A stretch of DNA of 64,000 bases from NCBI GenBank assembly GCA_959347345.1, contig OY365738.1, positions 558,001-622,000 on the forward strand, in the 5' to 3' direction. A model generated the notes under the pieces. The model had not been told where the DNA came from, ran no database searches, and was given only the letters and a program-made list of their open reading frames with translations. This document shows positions 27,489-35,868 of the stretch, piece after piece. The first letter of the stretch is position 1. Every line of letters starts with the position of its first letter. Made by a program: the position numbers and the translations under genes. This stretch comes from an uncultured Amylibacter sp. GTDB taxonomy: Bacteria; Pseudomonadota; Alphaproteobacteria; Rhodobacterales; Rhodobacteraceae.

Positions 27489-27896
27489 CGGTTAATGATG
27501 CCCTTCGGGTCTTCGTAATCGCTACGCGAATGCCGACCAGCGTGGTCTTTTGTGCGTAGCCCCCACTTCGTGGGGGCATGCCAAAAGCCCTTGGGTTACA
27601 AGACGCTAGGGATTCTATAAATTTACTATCTGGAATAACAAGAAGATAGATTGGATTATTTGCAAAGAATACTTGGGAATTGGTGATAGGTTTGCTCTAA
27701 ATTTATTTAGACTATATACAAGACGCTGAGCCAAACCCCAGCCAAAAAATAGCCCGTCCAGCTCTCCGCAGGAGGGGTGGGCGGGTGGGCGACATTTCGA
27801 AGAAATGGCGCAACAAAAAACCTCTGCCCTTAACCTCTAATAACCAACGCCTAATCTCTAATAACTAATCATTCACAATTCACAATTCACAATTCA
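27489..27896. repeat. Element A copy 2 and degenerate heptamers
   Basis: Element A at about 27497-27822: GCCCTTCGGG end, main hairpin at 27547-27587 (arms CCCCCAC and GTGGGGG), both conserved cores, then the GGTGGGCGGGTGGGC end. Right of it are heptamer-like units, some in the form TTCACAA/TTCATCA, up to the methyltransferase stop. No gene seen. Confidence 0.87.
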
Positions 27897-29138
27897 TCAT
27901 TCATCGCTAAATCCCTCTATATCCTTAACAATCTTTTGCATATCAGGCTCGCGCACCCATTCATGGCGGTTTTCATAGCGTTCATGGATATAGGCTTCAA
28001 TGGCGCGAAAATGGGGCGTTAAATACGCGTATTCCAAAACATAACCACGGTTTGGGTCGGAAGTCTGGTACGAATTCAATCGTGCTTTCGCGTCTAAAGC
28101 GATGCCAACCTTAAATTCCCCCTTATACTGCGTGTTTGATATGATATAAACATATTTCTGCACGCACCCCGCGCCCAAATCCGTGCGAGCAGGCGGGCTG
28201 GTTTGGCAGGTGAGCAAACCCACAGCCACCTCTTTCTTCATCCGCTCCTGCACCAAATCAAACGCTTTTTCACACACATCCACGCCGACCCATCGGCGAC
28301 CCAACCGCTCGGCCGCCACGCAAGTCGTCCCACCCCCGCAAAACGCATCCAACACAATCCCATCCTCGGGGCAAGACGCGGTAATCACCCGTTCCAGCAA
28401 TTCCAACGGCTTTTGCGTGGGATAGCCGACCCGTTCCTTTTTCGTACGCCCCAGCATTGAAATATCCCAAATATCGCGCAAGGAGGCCAAAGTGTACCAC
28501 TTGCCCTCATCATCCTCATATTCCGTAACCCCCTTAAAACGATAGGGTTTGTTGTCGCGGTTATATGACCGCTCTTTTGATACATTGAAATAATGTTTGC
28601 CAATTTTTTTCGCATAAAACAGCAATATATCGTGCTTGCGCCCAAACCATTTTTTACTGACACCGCCACTACGATAGGCCCAGATGACTTCGTTAAGAAA
28701 ATTCTTTTCCCCGAAAATACAGTCCAAAAGCAGTTTCAAATGGTGCGACATAGTCGGGTCGCAATGCAGGTAAATTGACCCCGTGGATTTCAAAATCCGT
28801 TGGCATTCCATCAGGCGAATCGCCATATAAGCAAGGTAGCAGAAGTTATACGAAGTGCGCCCCTCTATCACGCGGACAGCGCTTAACAAGTTATGAATGG
28901 CGAAATGGTCTTCTTTAATATCCAGCAACCAATCTTCCTTAACATCCTCTTCGCGGAATATATCGGAAAAAGACGCACCCTCGGCATTACTGCCAATCGG
29001 GGCGGTGAAAATTTTATTTTTATTAAACGGCGGGTCAAGATAAATCAAATCCACGCAATCGGAGTCCATCCCCCGCAGAATGTCCAAATTATCGTGGCAA
29101 AAGATGGTGCGGTTTTTTATCAATCCATTATTTAGCAT
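27897..29138 (-). CDS. DNA methyltransferase fused to a GIY-YIG-like (T5orf172/MUG113) domain
   Basis: 413 aa. The N-terminal 310 or so residues are a beta-class amino-methyltransferase with motif IV DPPF near 35 and motif I FCGGGTT near 266, so N6-adenine or N4-cytosine methylation is expected. From about 327 a second domain starts with KYVYIISN and has KVGIAL and RAIEAYIHERYE, fitting the GIY-YIG superfamily branch T5orf172/MUG113. No restriction endonuclease gene adjoins it. The two domains together could be a self-contained modify-and-cut protein or a solitary methylase with an inactive accessory domain. Its C-terminal FSDE and stop lie in repeat DNA. Confidence 0.82.
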   Translation of the reverse strand: MLNNGLIKNRTIFCHDNLDILRGMDSDCVDLIYLDPPFNKNKIFTAPIGSNAEGASFSDIFREEDVKEDWLLDIKEDHFAIHNLLSAVRVIEGRTSYNFCYLAYMAIRLMECQRILKSTGSIYLHCDPTMSHHLKLLLDCIFGEKNFLNEVIWAYRSGGVSKKWFGRKHDILLFYAKKIGKHYFNVSKERSYNRDNKPYRFKGVTEYEDDEGKWYTLASLRDIWDISMLGRTKKERVGYPTQKPLELLERVITASCPEDGIVLDAFCGGGTTCVAAERLGRRWVGVDVCEKAFDLVQERMKKEVAVGLLTCQTSPPARTDLGAGCVQKYVYIISNTQYKGEFKVGIALDAKARLNSYQTSDPNRGYVLEYAYLTPHFRAIEAYIHERYENRHEWVREPDMQKIVKDIEGFSDE

Positions 29139-29213
29139 AACAGTCCCCTTTGTTTAGATTTATGATAGCATGTATAGTAACAGGTGTAAAGGTTAATAAA
29201 CGGTTAGCATCCA

Positions 29214-29708
29214 TCATTCGCTTTGCTTCTGTGGAACAAAAACACCCAAGGCGAGCAACCGTGCGGCCTCTTCTTCCTCGTTCAAAGTCTGGTTTTTATA
29301 GGCGCGTTTCACGGCATTATAGCCAAAAGCCCGCTCAATCCCCGTACCGCGGGCTGACCTTCGCGCCGCCGCCCCCTCTTTATACAAAACCTCGGCAATA
29401 TCGGGCTCTACGCCAAACCGCATCGCCACACCCAGCAGGCTGGCATCATCGCCGCCACTGGCACGCCCCGTGCCCGCACGCCCGCCCAAAGCGGCAATCG
29501 CGCTGGCTTTCGGGCGTTTATCGACAAGGTTCTGCCCGTCATTTGGCACAGGCAAGGTCGTCACATCATCGGGGATTTCCAACGGTATAGTCGGCAAAAC
29601 CGCGAACTCATCGGCGCGTTTTTTCTGCCCCGAACCCGAGCACCCCGCGACAGACACCGCCCCCGCCACGCAAACCATCAGTAATTTTTTATTAAGAAAC
29701 ATCATCAT
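29214..29708 (-). CDS. DUF3035 family lipoprotein
   Basis: 164 aa with a lipoprotein signal ending in SVAGCSG (Cys at about residue 23) and the DUF3035 features DEFAVLPTIPLEIPDD near 33 and GVEPDIAEVLY. Alphaproteobacteria often carry this gene directly after lspA, as here, where the start overlaps the lspA stop. That fits, since LspA matures such lipoproteins. Function unknown. Confidence 0.84.
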   Translation of the reverse strand: MMMFLNKKLLMVCVAGAVSVAGCSGSGQKKRADEFAVLPTIPLEIPDDVTTLPVPNDGQNLVDKRPKASAIAALGGRAGTGRASGGDDASLLGVAMRFGVEPDIAEVLYKEGAAARRSARGTGIERAFGYNAVKRAYKNQTLNEEEEAARLLALGVFVPQKQSE

Positions 29709-30181
29709 TGCCTTTTAAGCCGTTTTTCAAATAAAATCAAACCAAAAGCCCCAGCAAAAACCCAAACATCCGCGATATTAAACGAAAACGGGTTGTTAAT
29801 CCCGCAGCACGACATATTCAGGAAATCCACGACCGCCCCGTGGTACAGGCGATCAAAGACATTGCCCAGCGCACCGCCAATGACGAGGCCAATGAAAATC
29901 GCCGCCATCCAGCCGTGGAACCTCCGCGCCCAAACCAGTAAAATAAGGCAAATCGTAAGGGCTAGGATGATAAGGATAGCCCGCCCCGCGCCCTGCCCGC
30001 CCGCAAATAGCCCAAAGTTTATGCCCTGATTCCACGCCATGCGGAAGGTTAAAAACGGCGGGGCGACATCCATTTGGCGCAGGGTTAGCAGGTCTAAATA
30101 CCAGACCACGTACCATTTGCTGATTTGGTCTGTGGCTATGGCTATAAGGGTGATGAGCGCGATTTTCGGGTAGATGGTCAT
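29705..30181 (-). CDS. lspA: Lipoprotein signal peptidase II
   Basis: 158 aa with four membrane helices. The catalytic aspartates lie in GNVFDRLYHG near residue 110 and NIADVWVF near 136. It cleaves prolipoprotein signal peptides after diacylglycerol addition. The window encodes at least three predicted clients (10628, 19799, 29708). The next lipoprotein gene overlaps its stop by 4 bp. Confidence 0.94.
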   Translation of the reverse strand: MTIYPKIALITLIAIATDQISKWYVVWYLDLLTLRQMDVAPPFLTFRMAWNQGINFGLFAGGQGAGRAILIILALTICLILLVWARRFHGWMAAIFIGLVIGGALGNVFDRLYHGAVVDFLNMSCCGINNPFSFNIADVWVFAGAFGLILFEKRLKRQ

Positions 30182-30287
30182 TTCGGTTTCCTATGGGTTA
30201 TGTGGGGGTTATAGCGGATTTTTGAAAAAAGTCTTGGCAAAAGGGCGGGTTGGGGTGTTTTTTATGGTGTCTTTTGTTGGAAACTGC

Positions 30288-30315
30288 TTGACAATCTGTA
30301 AATAACTGTTATTTT
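30288..30315 (+). promoter_or_regulatory. Promoter of tandem small RNA 1
   Basis: TTGACA, 16 bp spacer, TATTTT. Spacing is the same in the three full units. Confidence 0.72.
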
Positions 30316-30321
30316 AATGAT

Positions 30322-30389
30322 ACATTTGTGTCACTTATGTGGGCATGTAACCCCGCTGAGTCTTTGGCTTGGCGGGGCATATTTTTTTA
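30322..30389 (+). ncRNA. Tandem small RNA, unit 1
   Basis: Predicted transcript of about 68 nt. It begins near 30322, carries the block TTGTGTCACTTATGTGGGCA conserved in all units, and ends in an intrinsic terminator: a 12-bp stem from 30351 to 30377 (CCCCGC with GCGGGG, UUU loop) and seven T. The GGG in the conserved block could instead pair with the CCCC that opens the terminator, so a switch between two folds is possible. No open frame of note. Not recognised as a known RNA family. Confidence 0.72.
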
Positions 30390-30417
30390 GAATGTTGGTT
30401 TTTTTGTAAAAAACTGC

Positions 30418-30445
30418 TTGACAATCCGCAAATAACTGCTATCTT
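30418..30445 (+). promoter_or_regulatory. Promoter of tandem small RNA 2
   Basis: TTGACA, 16 bp spacer, TATCTT, preceded by the TTTTTGTAAAAAACTG box that recurs before the other units. Confidence 0.7.
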
Positions 30446-30451
30446 TATTAC

Positions 30452-30519
30452 ACACTTTGTGTCACTTCGTGGGCATGTAACCCCGTCAGGTTTCTAATTT
30501 GGCGGGGCGTATTTTTTTA
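30452..30519 (+). ncRNA. Tandem small RNA, unit 2
   Basis: About 68 nt, with the block TTTGTGTCACTTCGTGGGCA and a terminator stem at 30481-30507. Compared with unit 1, arm bases change from GCU to GUC opposite GG while pairing is kept, and the upper stem differs entirely yet still pairs, which argues for selection on structure. T-tract 30512-30518. Confidence 0.72.
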
Positions 30520-30568
30520 GAACGCAGATTTTATTGGTAATAATTGTGGTTTTTTGCAAAAAAATCAC

Positions 30569-30595
30569 TTGACAAGACACGCCCACTAGTATAGT
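30569..30595 (+). promoter_or_regulatory. Promoter-like site of a degenerate unit, -10 inside a palindrome
   Basis: TTGACA is preceded by the same T-rich/A-rich box as in the other units and is followed, after 15 bp, by TATAGT. The TATAGT lies inside the 46-bp palindrome. The conserved transcript and terminator of the other units are missing here. Confidence 0.5.
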
Positions 30596-30627
30596 TCAGC
30601 AACTAGTTGCTGAACTATACTAGTGGG
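30582..30627. repeat. Perfect 46-bp palindrome
   Basis: Two 23-bp arms, starting CCCACTAGTATAG, are exact reverse complements with no spacer; the centre is AACTAGTT. It replaces the initially transcribed region of one unit of the small-RNA array. It could be a cruciform, a dimeric operator covering a -10 site, or a small insertion. Confidence 0.92.
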
Positions 30628-30718
30628 TGCGATTATCCCAATTATAGATTTTATATTCAAAAATTTACATTTTTTAGCTTTTTATTCCAGTTTTTGTGTG
30701 TTTTTCGCAAAAAACCAC

Positions 30719-30746
30719 TTGACAAACCATCAATAACTGCTATTTT
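30719..30746 (+). promoter_or_regulatory. Promoter of tandem small RNA 3
   Basis: TTGACA, 16 bp spacer, TATTTT, with the TTTTTCGCAAAAAACC box upstream. Confidence 0.72.
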
Positions 30747-30752
30747 AATTAC

Positions 30753-30819
30753 ATATTTGTGTCACTTATGTGGGCATGTCCCCCCGCCAAGTTTTTAACT
30801 TGGCGGGACAAATTTTTTA
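30753..30819 (+). ncRNA. Tandem small RNA, unit 3
   Basis: About 67 nt with the block TTTGTGTCACTTATGTGGGC and a perfect 11-bp terminator stem (30783-30807, CCCGCCAAGTT with AACTTGGCGGG, TTT loop) plus six T. The T-tract overlaps the stop codon of the PemK-like gene, which is read from the other strand, so this RNA and that mRNA converge and may overlap at their 3' ends. Confidence 0.73.
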
Positions 30820-31209
30820 GAGCCCCTCTCTTAAAACAGCCATTACCTCTTCAAACTGCTGTCGAGACAACCGTCCATAAAAATCATTTAACCTCCGTAT
30901 ATCAAATGTTCTTAATTGGTCAAGGCATACAGCACCCCTTTTACCCATGAACTCAATAGGAACATTATTTTTACGCTTTGACTCTGTTGTGGATAAAGGG
31001 GCACCTAAGAATGTGAAGTTACTGTATTTCTTAATAATTAAAACAGGGCGGGTGAATTTACTACCCTTCCCAAAAATCTCATACCCCACATTAACGCCAA
31101 TATGCGCCCACCATATTTGGCGTTTTTTAAATGGTGGCAATTTATCCTTTGCCCGCGCATCCAACTTTTCCTTTATCGGAAACCACGATTCGTAATCCTT
31201 CGCCACCAT
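30817..31209 (-). CDS. PemK/MazF-family toxin-like protein without a protein antitoxin
   Basis: 130 aa. The core KKRQIWWAHIGVNVGYEIFG near residue 28, RPVLIIKKYSNFTFLGAPLS near 53 and CLDQLRTFDIRRL near 95 match the PemK/MazF growth-inhibitor fold, a family of mRNA interferases. No MazE-like gene lies upstream or downstream. The ATG overlaps the pgi stop (TGATG), so it is translated as part of the pgi transcript. Downstream and convergent is a tandem small-RNA array. The nuclease may be inactive, controlled from elsewhere, or controlled by those RNAs. Confidence 0.82.
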   Translation of the reverse strand: MVAKDYESWFPIKEKLDARAKDKLPPFKKRQIWWAHIGVNVGYEIFGKGSKFTRPVLIIKKYSNFTFLGAPLSTTESKRKNNVPIEFMGKRGAVCLDQLRTFDIRRLNDFYGRLSRQQFEEVMAVLREGL

Positions 31210-32855
31210 CACCCTGCCCCCTTTGCTATCACCTCAATCAGCCCAGCCGTTGACCCATCCGTCCCCGCACCAGCCGCACCAGCTTGCACGAACCCCACCA
31301 TTTCTGTCGCCATAGTTTTGCCCAATTCCACGCCCCACTGATCGAAACTATTCACGCCCCACGCCACGCCTTCCACAAAAACGCGGTGTTCATACATCGC
31401 CATCATCTGCCCTAAAACACGAGGCGTCAGCTTGGGATAAATCACCATAGTACTCGGCCGATTCCCAACAAAATCCCGATGTGCGGCCTGTGTTTCACAC
31501 GCCTCACCTGTAAGCCCCGCATCCCGCATCATATCGCGCACAACCGATTTTTCACGCCCGCACATTAACGCCTCTGCCTGCGCCAAACAATTCGCCTGTA
31601 ACATTTGATGCTGATGAACCAGCCCCGCCTCATGCCCCTGCCGTGCAACCAAGAACTCGCAGGGAATAACGTCCGTGCCCTGATGCAACATCTGATAAAA
31701 CGCGTGCTGCCCGTTTGTTCCAACTTCCCCCCAGACCAGAGGCACGGTGGGACGCGTCACAGCCACGCCCTCCATAGTCACAGATTTGCCGTTGCTCTCC
31801 ATATCCAGCTGCTGTAAATAGGCGGGCAATCGTGCCAAACGATGCTCGTAAGGTAAAATCGCACGGGCGGGATAGCGGCAAACATTGCGATGCCATAACC
31901 CGACAATCCCCTGTAAAACAGGCAGATTATCGGTTAATTCCGCCGATTGAAAATGCGAGTCCATCTGTGCCGCTCCGTCCAGAAAATCACGAAACCGAGC
32001 CGCACCAATGGCAATAATAATCGCCAGCCCAATCGGTCCCCAAACCGATAATCGCCCGCCAACCCAATCGGCAAAGGGGAAGACACGGTCCGCCGCGATG
32101 CCAAAATCGCGGGTGCGTTCATAATCGGACGACATAGCAACCAGATGCGTGCCGAAATCGCTCCCCAAATCCGCCTGCAACCACCGCCTTGCGGTATCGG
32201 CGTTTGTCAGGGTTTCCACAGTGCCAAAGGTTTTGGACGCAATCATAACCAGCGTTTGCGCGGGGTTGCACCGCGCCAGAGTCTCGCTGATATCCGCCCC
32301 ATCCACATTGGCGACAAAATGCACGCGCGGCCCGTCATGATAAGGGGCAAGGGCGCGGGTGACCATAGACGGGCCAAGGTCGGAACCGCCAATACCTATG
32401 CTGATAATATCGGTGAAAGGGGTTTTATTAACGGCGGTAATCGCGCCCGAGCGGATAGAGTCGGCGAAGGCGAACAGGGTATCTCGTGCGGTATTCAACG
32501 CAGGCATAATATCGGTGTTATTGAACATAATCGGGGTATTGCCAAAGGTACGCAGGGCGGTGTGCAACACGGCGCGGTCTTCGGTTTTGTTTATTTTAAC
32601 ACCGATGAACATGTCGGCGCGTTTTTGCGTGAAATCGTTGGCGTGTAGCAAATCGAGCAACAGGGTTTTGGCAGTCGCATCCATGCTGGTTTTGGAATAG
32701 TCGTAGAAAATCCCGTCCGTTTGGGCAGAAAATTTTGTGAATCTAGCGGGGTCTTGGGTGAAATTCTGGCGCAGAGTGCGGGGGGATATTGCGGTATAAT
32801 GCGTGTCTAGGGCTTGCCAGATATGGTCGGGTTTGGGGGTTGGGGTTTTCGCCAT
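31209..32855 (-). CDS. pgi: Glucose-6-phosphate isomerase
   Basis: 548 aa. Signatures are GGSDLGPSMVTRAL near residue 156, SKTFGTVETLTNA near 208, GGRLSVWGPIGLAI near 265 and the C-terminal GVNSFDQWGVELGK near 506. It interconverts glucose-6-phosphate and fructose-6-phosphate. It overlaps the PemK-like start, and pgl and zwf lie 435 bp upstream on the same strand beyond a copy of element A, so glucose-6-phosphate genes are clustered. Confidence 0.95.
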   Translation of the reverse strand: MAKTPTPKPDHIWQALDTHYTAISPRTLRQNFTQDPARFTKFSAQTDGIFYDYSKTSMDATAKTLLLDLLHANDFTQKRADMFIGVKINKTEDRAVLHTALRTFGNTPIMFNNTDIMPALNTARDTLFAFADSIRSGAITAVNKTPFTDIISIGIGGSDLGPSMVTRALAPYHDGPRVHFVANVDGADISETLARCNPAQTLVMIASKTFGTVETLTNADTARRWLQADLGSDFGTHLVAMSSDYERTRDFGIAADRVFPFADWVGGRLSVWGPIGLAIIIAIGAARFRDFLDGAAQMDSHFQSAELTDNLPVLQGIVGLWHRNVCRYPARAILPYEHRLARLPAYLQQLDMESNGKSVTMEGVAVTRPTVPLVWGEVGTNGQHAFYQMLHQGTDVIPCEFLVARQGHEAGLVHQHQMLQANCLAQAEALMCGREKSVVRDMMRDAGLTGEACETQAAHRDFVGNRPSTMVIYPKLTPRVLGQMMAMYEHRVFVEGVAWGVNSFDQWGVELGKTMATEMVGFVQAGAAGAGTDGSTAGLIEVIAKGAG

Positions 32856-32933
32856 GAGGGGTCTCCTGCCTATGGATTAAAGGTTGTGGATTAAAGAAAA
32901 CGATATAAGCATGGTGGGTTGGCTTTGGCAAGG

Positions 32934-33296
32934 GGTTTTAGCGATTAACGATTAACGATTAACGATTAATTTTTAGCCCTGCGGGTCTGCGTCATCGCTT
33001 TGCGATGCCCCCACGGGGTGCGCCCGCACCCTTGAGGCTAAAGCCTCTTCGGGGCGGGCGCACCCAAGCCTGTCCTAGTTTATAGGCACAGCCTAAATAA
33101 ATTTAGAGCAAACCCATCGCCACTTCCCAAGTATTCTTTGCAAATAATCCACTCTCTCGTCTTGTTATTCCAGATAGTAAATTTATAGAATCACTATCAT
33201 CTTGTAACCAAAGGCTTTTGTGTATGGGCTTTTTCGCAAGAAAAAGCTCTATATGCACAAAAGCCCCCACTAATCGTTAATCGTTAATCGTTAATC
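32934..33296. repeat. Element A copy 3 with heptamers
   Basis: TTAACGA heptamers (32939-32967 and 33275-33296) flank element A in reverse orientation (about 32974-33274). This copy has a different outer end (GGGGTGCGCCCGCACCC and GGGGCGGGCGCACCC words). Its main hairpin (33213-33265) is a variant with GGCTTTTG/CAAAAGCC outer arms and a GCTTTTTC-GCAA-GAAAAAGC apex. Both cores are intact. No gene. Confidence 0.87.
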
Positions 33297-33968
33297 GCTA
33301 AAATACACATCCCACCGCTTATGCCCGTGTAAAATCACGCGTATAGGTGCGTCGCTGACCTCGCCCGCCAGCATAGCCGCCTGCAAAGCCGTATATTTAT
33401 CCGCACCGCTTATCAAAATATGAACCGATGCGGCCGAACGCAACGCACCCGCGCTTAACGTCACGCGGTCTTCGCCCATTGACGGGGCAGAAACCCGAAC
33501 CAGTGGCGGTGCGTCCTCTGCCAAAGCCTTGCCCAACTCAGGGCTATCGGCGAACAAGGACGCGGTATGGGCATCCGCACCCATCCCAACCACACACACA
33601 TCCAAGGGCAGAACCCCTGCTAAATCCGCCAAACCCCCGTTTGAATCCCCACATGAGTGGTCATAAATCGGCACATACTGCGCCACAGCCGCGTGGTTTT
33701 GCAACAAACTCGCCCGCAATAACCGCCCGTTGGAACGGGGGCTGTCGTCTGCCACACACCGCTCATCCGTCAATAAAACAACGATATTTTGCCAGTCCAA
33801 ATCACCACACCCCGCCAGCATTTCAAAGAACGGCGCGGGGGTACGCCCGCCTGGAACTGCCAGAACCGCCCGCCCTCGTGCGGACAAAGCCCCCGCCAAT
33901 TCCCCACGCACCGCATCGCACAATCCGCGCATCTGCGCGTCCATATCGTTAAAATGATAAATCGTCAT
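33291..33968 (-). CDS. pgl: 6-phosphogluconolactonase
   Basis: 225 aa of the DevB/Pgl type: RAVLAVPGGRTPAPFFEML near residue 34, VVLLTDERCVADDSPRSNGR near 63, and VVGMGADAHTASLFAD near 130. It hydrolyses 6-phosphogluconolactone, the product of Zwf, whose gene ends one base upstream, so the two are an operon. The C-terminal FSD and the stop come from a TTAGCGA/TTAACGA heptamer array. Confidence 0.92.
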   Translation of the reverse strand: MTIYHFNDMDAQMRGLCDAVRGELAGALSARGRAVLAVPGGRTPAPFFEMLAGCGDLDWQNIVVLLTDERCVADDSPRSNGRLLRASLLQNHAAVAQYVPIYDHSCGDSNGGLADLAGVLPLDVCVVGMGADAHTASLFADSPELGKALAEDAPPLVRVSAPSMGEDRVTLSAGALRSAASVHILISGADKYTALQAAMLAGEVSDAPIRVILHGHKRWDVYFSD

Positions 33969-33969
33969 A

Positions 33970-35409
33970 TCAGCTGCCTATGTCGCGCCAAACACGCCCG
34001 TCTCGCGCCAATAAATCGTCAGAACGGCACGGACCCGCACTGCCCTGCTCATAAATATCAGGCGCAACCCCAGCCACGCCCGCGCAAATCGGATCAACCC
34101 AAGCCCAAGCCGATTCCACCTCATCCCCCCGCATAAACAGGGTTTGATCGCCGCGAATCACGTCCATAATCAGCCGTTCATAGGCATCAGGCATCATCAT
34201 ATTGGTTTCTTGCAGGATGCTGGCAAAGCTCATATCCAGCGGCACTTCACGCAGTCGCATACCGCCCGGGCCCGGGTCTTTTATCGTCATTCGCAGGGTT
34301 ATGCCTTCGTCAGGTTGCAGGCGGATGGTCAAAACATTGCCCGTCAAACCCGCGTTTTCGCCAAAGATGGAGTGCGGCGGTTTCTTAAAGACAATCGCGA
34401 TTTCGGTCATTTGATGGCGCAATCGCTTGCCCGTGCGCAGGTAAAACGGCACGCCCGCCCACCGCCAGTTCGCGATATCCACCCGCAGAGCAATAAAGCA
34501 TTCCGTGGTGCTGTCCGCGTTGCTAACCTCGGTTTTATAGGACGGGGTTTTCGTGTTTTTATCGTATTGCCCGCGTATGATATTAGCATTAACAACAGGC
34601 TCCAACGCTTTGATAATTTTTAATTTTTCATCACGGACAGAGTCGGCGGTGAAATCCGTAGGCGGCTCCATCGCGCACAGGCAGAGCAGTTGCACCATAT
34701 GATTTTGCACCATATCGCGCAACGCACCCGACTGGTCGTAATAGCCACCTCGCCCGCCGACCCCCAGCGATTCGGCGGCGGTAATCTGCACATGGTCAAT
34801 GTGATGCGCGTTCCAAAGCGGCTCAAACAGGGAATTGCCAAACCGCAGAGCCATCAGGTTCTGCACGGTTTCCTTGCCCAAATAATGGTCAATGCGGAAA
34901 ATCTGTTTTTCATTGAAACATTCGGCTAGGGTGGCGTTCAGTTTCTGCGCGGCTGGCAAATCACGACCGAAGGGTTTTTCAACGACTAAACGGGCGGTTT
35001 CAGGCGCGAGGTTATGGTGGATGAGTTTTTGCGCCGTTGCCCCGAATAAATCGGGGGCGATAGAGAAATAAAACGCCCTTCGGACATCAGGGCGGAGGGT
35101 TTTGGTGAGCGTATCCCAGCCTTCCGTGCCTTTGATATCCAGCTTTATATAGGTGATTTTGTTTAAGAAATCGGCGGTTTGTTCGGGGGTGGCCTTGGCG
35201 TGGGTTTTTAGGGTTTGTGCAAGGTGATCGCGGAACGTCGCATCGGTGAAATCTTGGCGAGCTAGGGCTATTATACGGGCGGTTTGCGGCATTTGCCCAA
35301 CTTGACGACGGCGGTATAGAGCGGGGAAGATCTTGCGTTGCGCCAAATCCCCGGTTGCCCCGAAAAGCACCAAATCAAAATCTTTAACGGGGATGACACT
35401 CGCGACCAT
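33970..35409 (-). CDS. zwf: Glucose-6-phosphate 1-dehydrogenase
   Basis: 479 aa from the ATG at 35409, which has AAAGGAA upstream; the frame is open for 16 codons more without support. Nucleotide motif FGATGDLAQRK near residue 14, active-site FRIDHYLGKETVQN near 175. NADP-linked first step of the oxidative pentose phosphate and Entner-Doudoroff routes. Followed by pgl. Confidence 0.95.
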   Translation of the reverse strand: MVASVIPVKDFDLVLFGATGDLAQRKIFPALYRRRQVGQMPQTARIIALARQDFTDATFRDHLAQTLKTHAKATPEQTADFLNKITYIKLDIKGTEGWDTLTKTLRPDVRRAFYFSIAPDLFGATAQKLIHHNLAPETARLVVEKPFGRDLPAAQKLNATLAECFNEKQIFRIDHYLGKETVQNLMALRFGNSLFEPLWNAHHIDHVQITAAESLGVGGRGGYYDQSGALRDMVQNHMVQLLCLCAMEPPTDFTADSVRDEKLKIIKALEPVVNANIIRGQYDKNTKTPSYKTEVSNADSTTECFIALRVDIANWRWAGVPFYLRTGKRLRHQMTEIAIVFKKPPHSIFGENAGLTGNVLTIRLQPDEGITLRMTIKDPGPGGMRLREVPLDMSFASILQETNMMMPDAYERLIMDVIRGDQTLFMRGDEVESAWAWVDPICAGVAGVAPDIYEQGSAGPCRSDDLLARDGRVWRDIGS

Positions 35410-35462
35410 TTTGTTTCCTTTGGGGGTAGGTTTAGCGGGGTTTTGCAAGGAATGCAAGGGGG

Positions 35463-35868
35463 TTTTTAGTTGTTAGTTATTAGTTGTTAGTTGTTAGTGA
35501 TTGGTTATTAGGGATTGGAGGTTCGTTATTTGGGATTAGGGGCAGAGGTTTTTTGTTGCGCCCTCACTTCGTTCGGTTGCCCACCCGCCCACCCCTCCTG
35601 CGGAGAGCTGGACGGGGTTTTGTGGCTAAAGCCTATCCTAGCATCTAGGCACAGCCTAAATAAATTTAGAGCAAACCTATCAAAACTTCCCAAGTATTCT
35701 TTGCAAATAATCCACTCTAACGTCTTGTTATTCCAGATAGTAAATTTATAGAGACGCTATCATCTTGTAACCCAAGGGCTTTTGGCATGCTCCCACGAAG
35801 TGGGGGCTACGCACAAAAGACCATGCTGGTCGGCACTCGCGTAAGCGATGACGAAGACCCGTAAGGGC
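35463..35868. repeat. Element A copy 4 with heptamers
   Basis: Heptamers at 35463-35505 lead into element A in reverse orientation (about 35530-35868). The main hairpin is at 35779-35819 with arms CTCCCAC and GTGGGGG. A 78-codon open frame runs through the copy, as in three other copies, but is treated as part of the repeat. Confidence 0.86.
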
